The translations under genes were made by a program, and so were the position numbers. This document shows, piece by piece, positions 27,029-35,502 of a stretch of 64,000 nt of DNA (its first letter is position 1; each line of letters begins with the position of its first letter). Under the pieces are notes generated by a model. The model was given only the letters and a program-made list of their open reading frames with translations. It had not been told where the DNA came from and made no database searches. This stretch comes from Lentisphaerae bacterium WC36. Its GTDB lineage: Bacteria > Verrucomicrobiota > Lentisphaeria > Victivallales > SZUA-371. The stretch lies in the NCBI GenBank assembly GCA_020683205.1, contig CP085689.1:2294001-2358000 (forward strand), written 5' to 3'.

Positions 27029-29287
27029 TTACACTAATGTACCTTTAGCAATACCACGAGTTTCGGTAACGTTGCACGCTACGTCAAATACAACATTCCA
27101 CGCTAAACCAAGTTCATCATGCGCTACTTCTGACGGCATTAAAATTGGTTTATCGTTACCATGTAAATAATCAAGCTTTAAGCCTTCCATTAAATCTGGA
27201 TTACTAAATCCAAAAATGTCCTTATTGTTGTATTTTGGGAAAACTTCATCACTCAACCAGCTTGAGCCAACAATGTCGATATTGTGTCCTGCAAGCTTAT
27301 TGCCATCTGGAATTGTCACATTATCGCCACCACCTGCAATCACAATACCTGTTGAAGTAAATAAGGTTTTTGCAGTGTCAACGTGCTCGGTTGGCACTAA
27401 CAGCGTTTTCATAGCGTTATTAACTGGAACTTGAAGTTTGCCACGTTTTACTTTTTGGCTACGGAAAAGATTGATTAATTGTAACATGCTTTCCGCATCC
27501 CATTTCAAGTCTGTTGCAATATTTTTATGTGCAGCACTGAAGTTTTTGTTATTGTCAACATCAGCATTATTTGCTAATAACTTGTTGAAGAATAATTCTT
27601 CTTCAAGAATTGCCGCATCGACCCCAAAGGAGTTAATCAATGTTTTTAATGCATCCAAATCATCGTTAATAATCATTTTGCGCCCTAAAACCAAGCGTTG
27701 AGCATAAGATTCTAACTCACGACTTGAGCTTGTTTCATCAAAGTTGGTATGCTTGATTTTACCATTATCAGCCATTTTTTGAAAACCACTGCCTTTATGC
27801 AAACGCACACTAGTTGCTTTTTTGAAGTCGTTTAGCGTACCTTTTTTACAAAGTTTGCGAGCTACTCCAGTTTGAACTTCAAATGCTTTTTGCAACATTT
27901 TATTTGCTACATTGCTTAAAATTACTGGAATATGACCTGTTGAATTTGCAGCTCTAATGGTTTGATCTGTAAAGCCAATACCATGATAATCAGCTTGCGC
28001 TGCTAGAATATGGTAAATACCTTGCAGTCCAAGTTGACCAAATTTATTACTAGCTTCGACTGTAACTTCGCCATAATCTTTAACTAATGCTTCACTGTTT
28101 AATAAGCCGCTTGATGCTAAGACATTGACTTCAAGAGCAGCTTTAATATCAACATCATCAGTAACTGAACCATTTTGAATATGAAAATTGCCGCTAGTAC
28201 CACGATTAGTGCGTATTGCCGCTAAAATTTCACCATTTACTTTGTTTAAATCCCAGCCTTCAGCAATAGCGCTTGCTTCAATAGTTGGATATTCACCATC
28301 GCAAGCATCTTTGATTGCTTTAATGCGTTGGCGTTCAGCAGCGACCACATCTTTACTGATTGTTTCAATATCAATTTCAGTTGTTTTACTAGCTGTTACA
28401 TTTGGTAAATTTGCCAAATCCTGAGTTAGCGCACTTGCTGTCACATTTTTATTTGTTTTTACACTGTTTTCAGTAACTCCAGCACTAGTATCAGTTTCGG
28501 TTGTTTGTGAATTTTCACTTGCTTTGATTAACACATCAACTTCACTTAAAGTTAAATTGTGTTCACCTAAAGCCGCTTCAATAACTTCATCACTACTATT
28601 TTTATCTAAAGAAAATTTAGCAATAATAAAGTTTTTCTGTTTTTTGGTAAATTTCATGGTTTGGTTGCCTCCGAAATTTGGGTTTAATTGGTTATTTTTA
28701 TTGTTATTAAGCTCTAAATTTGCAGTAATTGACACACTTGTGTCATTATCAGCACCAAGCGCCACAATTGACACTTCAAAAAGTTCTGATTCGGTAACCA
28801 ACAATGCGGGACCTGTGAATGTTTGACCGTTGGCGGTAATCTTTTCACCTTCGGCAATTTCGCGCCCTTTAAGAGGTCGTGCGCCAATGCTCAATTCCCA
28901 ATTTGCCCCATTTTGCGCTTGCGAAACAATATTTTTGCTGTTGGCGTTGTTTGCAGTAATTACACCGTTTATCAAAATTTTATTATCGGCTTTGCTAGCA
29001 ATGATTTCACCAAGCTTAGCTTCTGGGCTATTATGATGATTTTGTAATAGTGGGAATTGACCATTTGAAATCTTTATTCCCGTTATATCGACAATTAATG
29101 GCTTATTGCTCCACGCTTGACGAATTGTCCCGCCGCTGTATGCAACCCCGGCAACTTGTGGTAAAGTTTTGCCATTAACTGCTTTTGCGGTAATTAAACA
29201 AGAGCTATTTTCTTTAATCATAATTTGCGAAAAATCAATGGCACCACTTGCTAAAATATTGTGAGGAAATAGTTTTTTAATAGTCAT
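27029..29287 (-). CDS. Prohead protease fused to major capsid protein
   Basis: 752 residues in one frame. Residues about 1-190 are a prohead protease: 'FPLLQNHHNSPEAKLGEI' supplies the His (84/85), 'GANWELSIGA' the Ser (133), and 'ESELFEVSIVALGAD' the family end block. A linker with a Met at about residue 211 follows. Residues about 310-752 are an HK97-fold capsid subunit of the kind found in Mu-like and planctomycete prophages. The capsid part contains a helical delta-like region. Self-cleavage would free the capsid subunit. An internal start could also give scaffold or capsid products. Confidence 0.85.
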   Translation of the reverse strand: MTIKKLFPHNILASGAIDFSQIMIKENSSCLITAKAVNGKTLPQVAGVAYSGGTIRQAWSNKPLIVDITGIKISNGQFPLLQNHHNSPEAKLGEIIASKADNKILINGVITANNANSKNIVSQAQNGANWELSIGARPLKGREIAEGEKITANGQTFTGPALLVTESELFEVSIVALGADNDTSVSITANLELNNNKNNQLNPNFGGNQTMKFTKKQKNFIIAKFSLDKNSSDEVIEAALGEHNLTLSEVDVLIKASENSQTTETDTSAGVTENSVKTNKNVTASALTQDLANLPNVTASKTTEIDIETISKDVVAAERQRIKAIKDACDGEYPTIEASAIAEGWDLNKVNGEILAAIRTNRGTSGNFHIQNGSVTDDVDIKAALEVNVLASSGLLNSEALVKDYGEVTVEASNKFGQLGLQGIYHILAAQADYHGIGFTDQTIRAANSTGHIPVILSNVANKMLQKAFEVQTGVARKLCKKGTLNDFKKATSVRLHKGSGFQKMADNGKIKHTNFDETSSSRELESYAQRLVLGRKMIINDDLDALKTLINSFGVDAAILEEELFFNKLLANNADVDNNKNFSAAHKNIATDLKWDAESMLQLINLFRSQKVKRGKLQVPVNNAMKTLLVPTEHVDTAKTLFTSTGIVIAGGGDNVTIPDGNKLAGHNIDIVGSSWLSDEVFPKYNNKDIFGFSNPDLMEGLKLDYLHGNDKPILMPSEVAHDELGLAWNVVFDVACNVTETRGIAKGTLV

Positions 29288-29293
29288 AATTAT

Positions 29294-30718
29294 TTATCCT
29301 TGGCGTTTTTTTTCGCTCGTTAATTTTTTATTAATATCTTCTTTGGTAATGCCTAATTTTTTCATCAATGCTTGTTCTTTGGCTATTTGTAGCATTTCAA
29401 CCTCATAGTCTTTGCCCTCTTTGGCAAATTCAGCGGCGTAAGTGGTAGTTTTACTCTCAAGACGTCTACTTTGTGCATTTGCTTCTTTGAGTGGGTCGAC
29501 GTGTTCAAAACCGTCCCAAAACCAACTAATATCAGCAATTTGTAAAGTTAATTGTTTAGTCGCGACTTTATACTCTTCTAGCCATGCATAAAAAATGCGA
29601 TCGAGAGCATTTATCTCTAAATAATTGCGACAAACTCTAATGCTTTTATGATACGTTTGATGATCAAGACGACCGCTCGCATAGTTATAGCTACTTGAGT
29701 CACCAGCAGCAATATTATATGGCATTGAAATTGGTCGAGCCATCGCGGTAATAATTTCTCGCTTAAATGCTGGAAAGGTGGTTTGTGGATGTTTTGAGTC
29801 AAGTTGACTAATTTTATGGTTTGGTGGTACGACTAATAAATTATTACGCTCCATTTGAAACATATCGCCAGTATCTAATGCGAGACTTTCTTCTTCCTCA
29901 ACTTCTGAACCATCTTTATAAATAATTCCGCTGTAACTAGCGGCGAATTCAGCAGCATCAAGCGTGCTATTCATAAAACGGCGCAAATGGCTAAATGTTG
30001 GCAATGCAGAGGTAATTTCGCACACGCCACGATGTTGCTCAGTTCTTTTTGCACGAAATAAATGAATCATATATTTAGCATCAATCGTTTCAAATTCACC
30101 AGTTAATTTGCTGGCTGGTAACCAACTAGCGGTACTTCCTGGATGTTCTTTGAGAACTTTGTAAGCAATTACTTTGTTATTATCGGGATCAAAGATTAAA
30201 CCTTCACGCTCATTTGCCTTATTAATTGAATTATAATCACTTGTCACGCGGTCGGTTTCAATAAGTTGTAAATCTAATTTTACAATATGATCTAACTTGC
30301 TATCTGTAGTTAATCTAGTAAAATTTTCGCCATCAGTTAACATCGCTTTACGCACTAAACGCAATTTTTCAGCCCAATCTATCTTGCGAGTCCATTTGCG
30401 AAAACTCTGCTCAATTTCTAGTGCTTGCTTGCTATTTAAATCATTAATTTGCAGTCGTGGACCAGTACCAATGGTGTCATTTGCTAATGTTTCACGAATT
30501 CCGTCGGCATATTCATTATTGTCAATTTCATAGCGAGCACGAGTGCGGATAATTTGACGTGTAGTGCTGTTTAATATGCTATCCGCATCAAAATTATTTG
30601 CATATTGCCAATGTTTAACATTATGACGATTAGTACGCGCTACATCATAATGACTTGTGTTGCTCGCCTTAATCGTTTTTTTAGGTGCTTTTGAAATTTT
30701 CCAGCCAAGAATTTTCAT
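29294..30718 (-). CDS. Phage portal protein, lambda gpB family
   Basis: 474 residues. Diagnostic strings are 'ARYEIDNNEYADGIRETLAN' (about 66-85), 'GTGPRLQI', 'WAEKLRLVRKAMLTDGENF' and 'MIHLFRAKRTEQHRGVCEIT'. Together these mark the lambda-type portal that forms the DNA-gating dodecamer. It follows the small connector gene by 6 bases and precedes the protease-capsid gene by 6. Confidence 0.9.
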   Translation of the reverse strand: MKILGWKISKAPKKTIKASNTSHYDVARTNRHNVKHWQYANNFDADSILNSTTRQIIRTRARYEIDNNEYADGIRETLANDTIGTGPRLQINDLNSKQALEIEQSFRKWTRKIDWAEKLRLVRKAMLTDGENFTRLTTDSKLDHIVKLDLQLIETDRVTSDYNSINKANEREGLIFDPDNNKVIAYKVLKEHPGSTASWLPASKLTGEFETIDAKYMIHLFRAKRTEQHRGVCEITSALPTFSHLRRFMNSTLDAAEFAASYSGIIYKDGSEVEEEESLALDTGDMFQMERNNLLVVPPNHKISQLDSKHPQTTFPAFKREIITAMARPISMPYNIAAGDSSSYNYASGRLDHQTYHKSIRVCRNYLEINALDRIFYAWLEEYKVATKQLTLQIADISWFWDGFEHVDPLKEANAQSRRLESKTTTYAAEFAKEGKDYEVEMLQIAKEQALMKKLGITKEDINKKLTSEKKRQG

Positions 30719-30724
30719 GTTTAT

Positions 30725-30913
30725 TTAAGATGCTCCAGGTGAAGAAATTTTAAATGAACGAACACCAAACACATTGCGCTTAGCGTTGCGTTTAGCAGTT
30801 AAGTGATTATCAAGAGCGATTTGATCTTTGAGTGAATGATTTTCAATTTCTTCACCATCTTTTATAATCTTTTTGGGTTGTAGCATTCTGCGTTCGAGAT
30901 CATTGTTTGACAT
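30725..30913 (-). CDS. Small head-tail joining-like protein
   Basis: 62 residues. The phrases 'DGEEIENHSLKDQIALDNHL' and 'FKISSPGAS' match a short protein that normally stands between terminase and portal in planctomycete-type prophages (gpW-like position). Here 4.5 kb of unrelated genes separate it from the terminase. Confidence 0.65.
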   Translation of the reverse strand: MSNNDLERRMLQPKKIIKDGEEIENHSLKDQIALDNHLTAKRNAKRNVFGVRSFKISSPGAS

Positions 30914-30950
30914 AAAAAAATCAACTCCATATTTAGCTGTTTATAAGCAC

Positions 30951-31001
30951 AAAAAAAGAATACGACCAGTGAAAGAGGTGAAGGCTCCTTCACAGCCGTA
31001 T
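30951..31001 (-). terminator. Intrinsic terminator upstream of the structural operon
   Basis: The inner stem GTGAAG/CTTCAC (30978-30983 with 30988-30993) lies inside an outer ATACG/CGTAT pair. On the minus strand a seven-T run follows (30951-30957). It lies just 5' of the portal operon, so it ends the cassette transcripts or acts as an attenuator. Confidence 0.65.
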
Positions 31002-31072
31002 CCTTTAAATAAATTATAAAAAAATTGTCTTTACATTATTAAACTTAACAAACTACTACACAAATTCAAGGA

Positions 31073-31104
31073 CAAAAAAAATGATTATTCCATATATGGA
31101 ATAA
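31073..31104 (-). terminator. Intrinsic terminator after the membrane/coiled-coil gene
   Basis: The perfect 20-base palindrome TTATTCCATATATGGAATAA (31085-31104) is followed on the minus strand by an eight-T run (31073-31080). It closes the accessory cassette, which is therefore transcribed apart from the structural operon. Confidence 0.75.
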
Positions 31105-31132
31105 CCACCTCAAAAAAACTAATAAAAAAGTT

Positions 31133-32287
31133 TTAGAGATTTATTAAATATTCAGCTAACATCTCTCTTATTTTTACATAATCATCAATATATTCCTCAT
31201 ATTCATCTATAAAATTATTCACTTGATCCACCATTTTAGGAATTAATGCCAATGGGTATTTTTGATAGTATAAATTTAAATAATCCCAATTTTCTTTAAT
31301 TGTAACGTGTAGAATCCTTGAAGCAAAAACATCGTTTAGTAAAGGATGACTTTTTCTCTGACACCTTTTTAAAGTTTTTTCAACTTGTTTAGCTGTCAAT
31401 TTAAATGGATTTTTTTCCTTTTCTGATTGTGCTAATTTCTTTGCTAATTTAGTTTGTTGAACTTTTACAGAAGATTGCAATTTTTCTAGTTTTACAATAC
31501 TATTGTCAAGGTCAGCTTGAGATTGCTCAATAGGTAAAATTCGTTTTTGAATATTTTTTATTTTTTCTAAATCATTAAATAATTTATTAATTTCGCTATT
31601 TTTAGTTACCAATTCCTCATTTTTCTTAATTAAAAGTTCTTTTTTATCTTTTATAAAATCGTTAAAATATTCATCCAAGCTATCAACCTCGTCTTTTTTC
31701 TTACAAACTTTTAAAATCCCTTCCAAGCTTGCTTGATGTGGTTCAGCTTTTTCTTTTAAATTATCCAATGCCTGCTGATAGTTTTCAAGTTCAGTTGTAA
31801 TACTAGATTTTATTGAGTTACTTTTTTCAACAAAATGAGTAATGTCAGTTTGCAGTTTATCTTTCATGTTATCATATCTTGATTGCAAGGCGTTGAAATG
31901 ATCTTCTGAATGTTTTTTGATTTCATTACTAGTCGAATTCCATTCTTTGGAATATTTCGCTCCATAATTTTTATAAATACAAAAAATAATTGCTGAAACA
32001 CCTAACGGAATTACAAAAAAATCTAACGCATGAACAATAAAGTGACCTAGACCAAAACCATAAAGATTTGGCATATAATTTTTTATCCTTGAATATTGCG
32101 AAATTAACCCCATTTTTTCATAAACAGACAACGAGCTAAATACGACTAATAAAACTTGAAAATTCCATGTCGTCCAACAGATCACAAATGAGGTAAAAAA
32201 AGGATTGCTAAACCTTTGACCAAAAGCTTTAATCAAGCCTAAAGTTTCATTTTTTACATCTTTGGTATAATCACTTTCATTACTCAT
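31133..32287 (-). CDS. Membrane protein with long cytoplasmic coiled coil
   Basis: 384 residues. After a short N-terminus with 'RFSNPFFTSFVICWTTWNFQ' there are two transmembrane segments (about 28-52 and 88-116). A long Lys/Glu-rich coiled coil (about 120-300) and a helical C-terminus follow. I have seen this membrane opening in bacterial accessory proteins of unknown function. It is last in a cassette containing a KAP-type NTPase relic and a PLD-like membrane protein. An accessory or defence role is plausible but not shown. Confidence 0.65.
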   Translation of the reverse strand: MSNESDYTKDVKNETLGLIKAFGQRFSNPFFTSFVICWTTWNFQVLLVVFSSLSVYEKMGLISQYSRIKNYMPNLYGFGLGHFIVHALDFFVIPLGVSAIIFCIYKNYGAKYSKEWNSTSNEIKKHSEDHFNALQSRYDNMKDKLQTDITHFVEKSNSIKSSITTELENYQQALDNLKEKAEPHQASLEGILKVCKKKDEVDSLDEYFNDFIKDKKELLIKKNEELVTKNSEINKLFNDLEKIKNIQKRILPIEQSQADLDNSIVKLEKLQSSVKVQQTKLAKKLAQSEKEKNPFKLTAKQVEKTLKRCQRKSHPLLNDVFASRILHVTIKENWDYLNLYYQKYPLALIPKMVDQVNNFIDEYEEYIDDYVKIREMLAEYLINL

Positions 32288-32309
32288 AAAAAAAGTTCTC
32301 CTTAAAAAA

Positions 32310-33420
32310 TTAAATATCTATGAAAGCGAGTTCGTTGATATGTTTTATTGCGGATTGTATAAACTCAACAGATTCGTATTCAAGGCTTTTATTATTTACA
32401 GTTTTAGTTATAAATAAATATTCAAAACTGTATTTTCTATGAAAAGAATCGTAATTTGAAAAATAATCGTTAAACTCTCCTTCCAATCTGCTAAATTGTT
32501 CTCTCTTCAATAAATTATTAGGTTCCGCAGCGATAAAATCATATAATTCATGATTTTTTATTTTTAGCACATAAATAAATGCACAAGTATCTAAGAAATC
32601 TTTACTATAATTTGGATTTTTACTTTTAATTAAAGACATTAAAAAACAAATTTGCTTTATTTCGCGTAAATTAAGCTCATGATATCGAATTAATCCATTC
32701 CATAATTTTAAGTGAAAGTCAATATTATGTTGCTCTAAATAATGTTTAACAAAAGTTAATTCTTGACGTTGATTACAGTCAAAGTCAATATTTTTAGGTA
32801 CAGTAAAATCCCAATGAAAAAACTTTTCTAATTTTATTTAAACCTCTATGCAAATCGTTGTGTTGCTCGTACCAATTCAGTAAATCATCGCTAGGATTAC
32901 TCTCTTTTAACTCCTCTTTTGTTTCAGAAATAACTTCAATTGCACCTTTGCTAATTTTATTACTGTCAGCTAATTTTTTTAATATTGAGCTGATAATTCC
33001 TTCACAAATCTCAAATAAATCTTTACTTTTTGAACCTTTTTTATTTAAATCTTCCTTAAATGTTGGGTTTTCGCATAATTTACGTAAAATTTCATAAGCG
33101 ATTGCCGTGAACGGTTCATCAATAAAATCATGTTTGAACGCATTCAAAACAATAATTGGATCATTAAATTTTTTCTCGTCGCTATCATGCGGTTCAATAA
33201 TATCTAAAATACGCTTACTATCTGCCTCTTCGCCTGTAATTTTATTTATTAATTCTTTTATCAAAATTTTTTCAATTAAAAAACTTTTGCCACTTCCCCA
33301 GCCACCTTCAAACGAATAAACACCCGAATCAACAGTATGCAGAAAACTTGCTAATTTTTGGGCAAATTCTGTACGATTTAATAAATCTACAGTCGGTTCA
33401 TTTAAAAAACACTGATTCAT
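32310..33420 (-). pseudogene. KAP-family P-loop NTPase, broken
   Basis: The intact start (32794-33420) has the KAP Walker A 'GGWGSGKS' and 'DPIIVLNAFKHDFIDEPFTA'. After Lys-Val the frame shifts at a six-T run (about 32816) and stops. The next frame continues without a break from there to 32310 ('KNIDFDCNQRQELTFVKHYL' onward), including 'LNLREIKQICFLMSLIKS', the usual C-terminal KAP element. With five T the two parts join. The joined protein still lacks the expected Walker B region ('IDELDR' type), so an internal deletion is also likely. KAP NTPases, including PifA of plasmid F, work at membranes and some block phage growth. Confidence 0.65.
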
Positions 33421-33435
33421 ATTATAAAACTCTCC

Positions 33436-34269
33436 TTAAATTGTAACTATATTTTTCCGTTTTTCTTTAAGATTCAAAAAATCTGCATAAAAATGACAAT
33501 ATTCATTTTTTTTATTTTGTTTTTTAATTTCACATTCCTCGCAATTCACACATTTATTATTAGCTGGTTTTCTATAAATATATGTAGGAAATCGATCTTG
33601 AGTTTTTGAACTTAAACTAAAATGTTGAACTACAGCCAATTTATCTGTTATAAAAAGAGAGTAATGTGTAAAATTTGGTTGTAAGTAAATTTTAATTTGA
33701 TTTTTATCTCCAATTTGCCTTAAATCAGTAATTGAATTTTTGAGGTGTTTCTTAAAATGAGAGTTATCATTTGAATGCCCAAATCTACTCAACATAACTT
33801 CATTCAAACTTTTATTGTTTAAATAATCAATAAAAACAAACTCTGTTTTTAAATTATTTTCTTTTCTATTTTTTAAATTTTTTTGATATTGAGTTATCCA
33901 TTTTTTTCCATTATTCAATACAATATATAAAACTTCACTTTCTTCAATTAATTGTTCCATTTCAGTTATAAAAACACTTGGACTAGAGTAAACTCTTTCT
34001 AATCCTAATAATTGAAAATTTTTTTCATTATCTAATTCCTCTTTAACAGCATTTTTGGTTGCAGTTGAAATATCATCTTTCAAAAAAATATTAAATATAG
34101 TTCCTGCAGTACATGACACAATAACAGCATATGATGTATTTATAACAAGCATTCCCAACAAAGAATCTTGCAACTCTTTCAAATATATTATTAAAGGACA
34201 CACAAGAAAAAATAAAAACAAGAGAACGCTCCAAATCCAATATTTTTTATTATTTTTAATAAAATTCAT
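33436..34269 (-). CDS. Membrane-anchored PLD-like protein
   Basis: 277 residues: two transmembrane helices (about 11-29 and 37-62), then a soluble domain. The pattern 'LGLERVYSSPSVFITEMEQL' then 'VLYIVLNNGKKW' and 'HYSLFITDKLAVVQHF' resembles PLD-like domains of membrane-tethered proteins. The full H-x-K-x4-D motif is not present; only the His is clear. The C-terminus has a Cys cluster (C-x2-C-x2-C then a later C). Adjacent to the KAP relic and co-oriented. Confidence 0.5.
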   Translation of the reverse strand: MNFIKNNKKYWIWSVLLFLFFLVCPLIIYLKELQDSLLGMLVINTSYAVIVSCTAGTIFNIFLKDDISTATKNAVKEELDNEKNFQLLGLERVYSSPSVFITEMEQLIEESEVLYIVLNNGKKWITQYQKNLKNRKENNLKTEFVFIDYLNNKSLNEVMLSRFGHSNDNSHFKKHLKNSITDLRQIGDKNQIKIYLQPNFTHYSLFITDKLAVVQHFSLSSKTQDRFPTYIYRKPANNKCVNCEECEIKKQNKKNEYCHFYADFLNLKEKRKNIVTI

Positions 34270-34285
34270 ATAAATTATCCTTAAA

Positions 34286-34744
34286 TTATTTTACTGTGTC
34301 AATTGCATTTATAAAGAAGCTAAAACTATTGTAAATTCCGTAACCAAAACATAAAAAAGATAATAACCCATAACTAAAAATTCCTTGTCCTGACAATTTT
34401 GTTATAATATGATTTGGTTTTGAATAAATTTGCAATATGAAACGAGCCCAAAGAAAAAAGCCAATTACTGCTAAAGCTACACCTATAGCAAAACTTAAAA
34501 GTGAATAAATTAAACTTGAACAATCAATTATTTTTTCTTTGCTAAAAATAACGCCAACAAAAGCCATTAAAGCGACTGCCGATGTACCATTTAAAAGTAA
34601 TAAAGAGTTTAAAAAGACTTTATATACATCTCTCATTGCATCAAAAGCGACAAATATTTCTTTGCCGTCATATTTAACAAATCCATCTTTATTTAAAAAT
34701 TCGCTATTATTGACTTCTTTTTTTTTATTTTCTTCTTTATTCAC
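34286..34744 (-). CDS. Small multi-pass membrane protein
   Basis: 152 residues with a charged N-terminus and three transmembrane helices (about 44-66, 80-103 and 124-146). Not recognised. First gene of the membrane/KAP cassette, 16 bases ahead of the PLD-like gene. Confidence 0.6.
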   Translation of the reverse strand: MNKEENKKKEVNNSEFLNKDGFVKYDGKEIFVAFDAMRDVYKVFLNSLLLLNGTSAVALMAFVGVIFSKEKIIDCSSLIYSLLSFAIGVALAVIGFFLWARFILQIYSKPNHIITKLSGQGIFSYGLLSFLCFGYGIYNSFSFFINAIDTVK

Positions 34745-34893
34745 AACATCACCTTTATTTTTACTATTTATTAAAACCTAATAAAATAAAGCTAAAAATT
34801 ATATTATACAAATATTTCCACACAAATTTTAAGTAATTATTATTTCATGATATATTATATTAATATCTTACAAAAAAACAGAGGAGTTTTAAA

Positions 34894-35283
34894 ATGGCTA
34901 AAAAAGAAAAATATTCAATTTGGGGAAAAGAAGTTGCTCCAATAAATAGAATGGCAGGTCAAGGGGTTAGTAATAATCATGCTAATAGTGAATTAACTAA
35001 AAGAGAAAAACAATTACAAAACGCTTCTGCTGGATATGTTCAATATCAAAATAGCCACCCTATAATAAGAAAGTGTTCTTTGTGTAAACTCTATTATGAA
35101 AATAATAATAAACATACTTGTTGCCCTGAGCTAGTAAAAAAATACAAAAAGCGTAATAATTATAAAAAAAGTAACAATAATTTTAACAAAAAAACAATAA
35201 TAGCAAAAAAACAAAATAATAATTTTGGAATTTTTGCTAATAAAGAGGAATATGAAAATATTAAAAATATTACCAGCAATTAA
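34894..35283 (+). CDS. Small basic protein with Cys cluster
   Basis: 129 residues, preceded by GAGGAG. C-x2-C at about 61-64 and a Cys-Cys pair at about 76-77 could bind zinc. The tail is Lys/Asn-rich. It is one of few plus-strand genes in the prophage and is divergent from the membrane cassette, so the 149-base gap 34745-34893 may hold a two-way promoter. Function unknown. Confidence 0.6.
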   Translation: MAKKEKYSIWGKEVAPINRMAGQGVSNNHANSELTKREKQLQNASAGYVQYQNSHPIIRKCSLCKLYYENNNKHTCCPELVKKYKKRNNYKKSNNNFNKKTIIAKKQNNNFGIFANKEEYENIKNITSN

Positions 35284-35288
35284 TATTT

Positions 35289-35486
35289 CTACACAAATTT
35301 TTCAAAAGTTTCAAAGGTATTCCCACAACTACATTGACGGCGGCGGTAAATACCGTTTTTTTCATGCTTGGTGTAGACCACTTTTAAATTTTTTTTGCCA
35401 CATTCTTTGCATTGCCATATTTCCCCATATTTTGGTACTGAACGTTTTTTTAAGCGCTGGCGTTTAGTTTTTACATTTTGGGTCAT
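35289..35486 (-). CDS. Zinc-ribbon protein
   Basis: 65 residues. C-x2-C ('CKEC') and C-x-C ('CSCG') with 'YRRRQCSCGNTFETFEKF' give an NrdR/Ogr-like zinc ribbon. Ogr-type proteins activate late phage promoters, which fits a position beside the terminase, but this is inference. Confidence 0.6.
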   Translation of the reverse strand: MTQNVKTKRQRLKKRSVPKYGEIWQCKECGKKNLKVVYTKHEKNGIYRRRQCSCGNTFETFEKFV

Positions 35487-35502
35487 AGTTTATTATTTCT
35501 CC

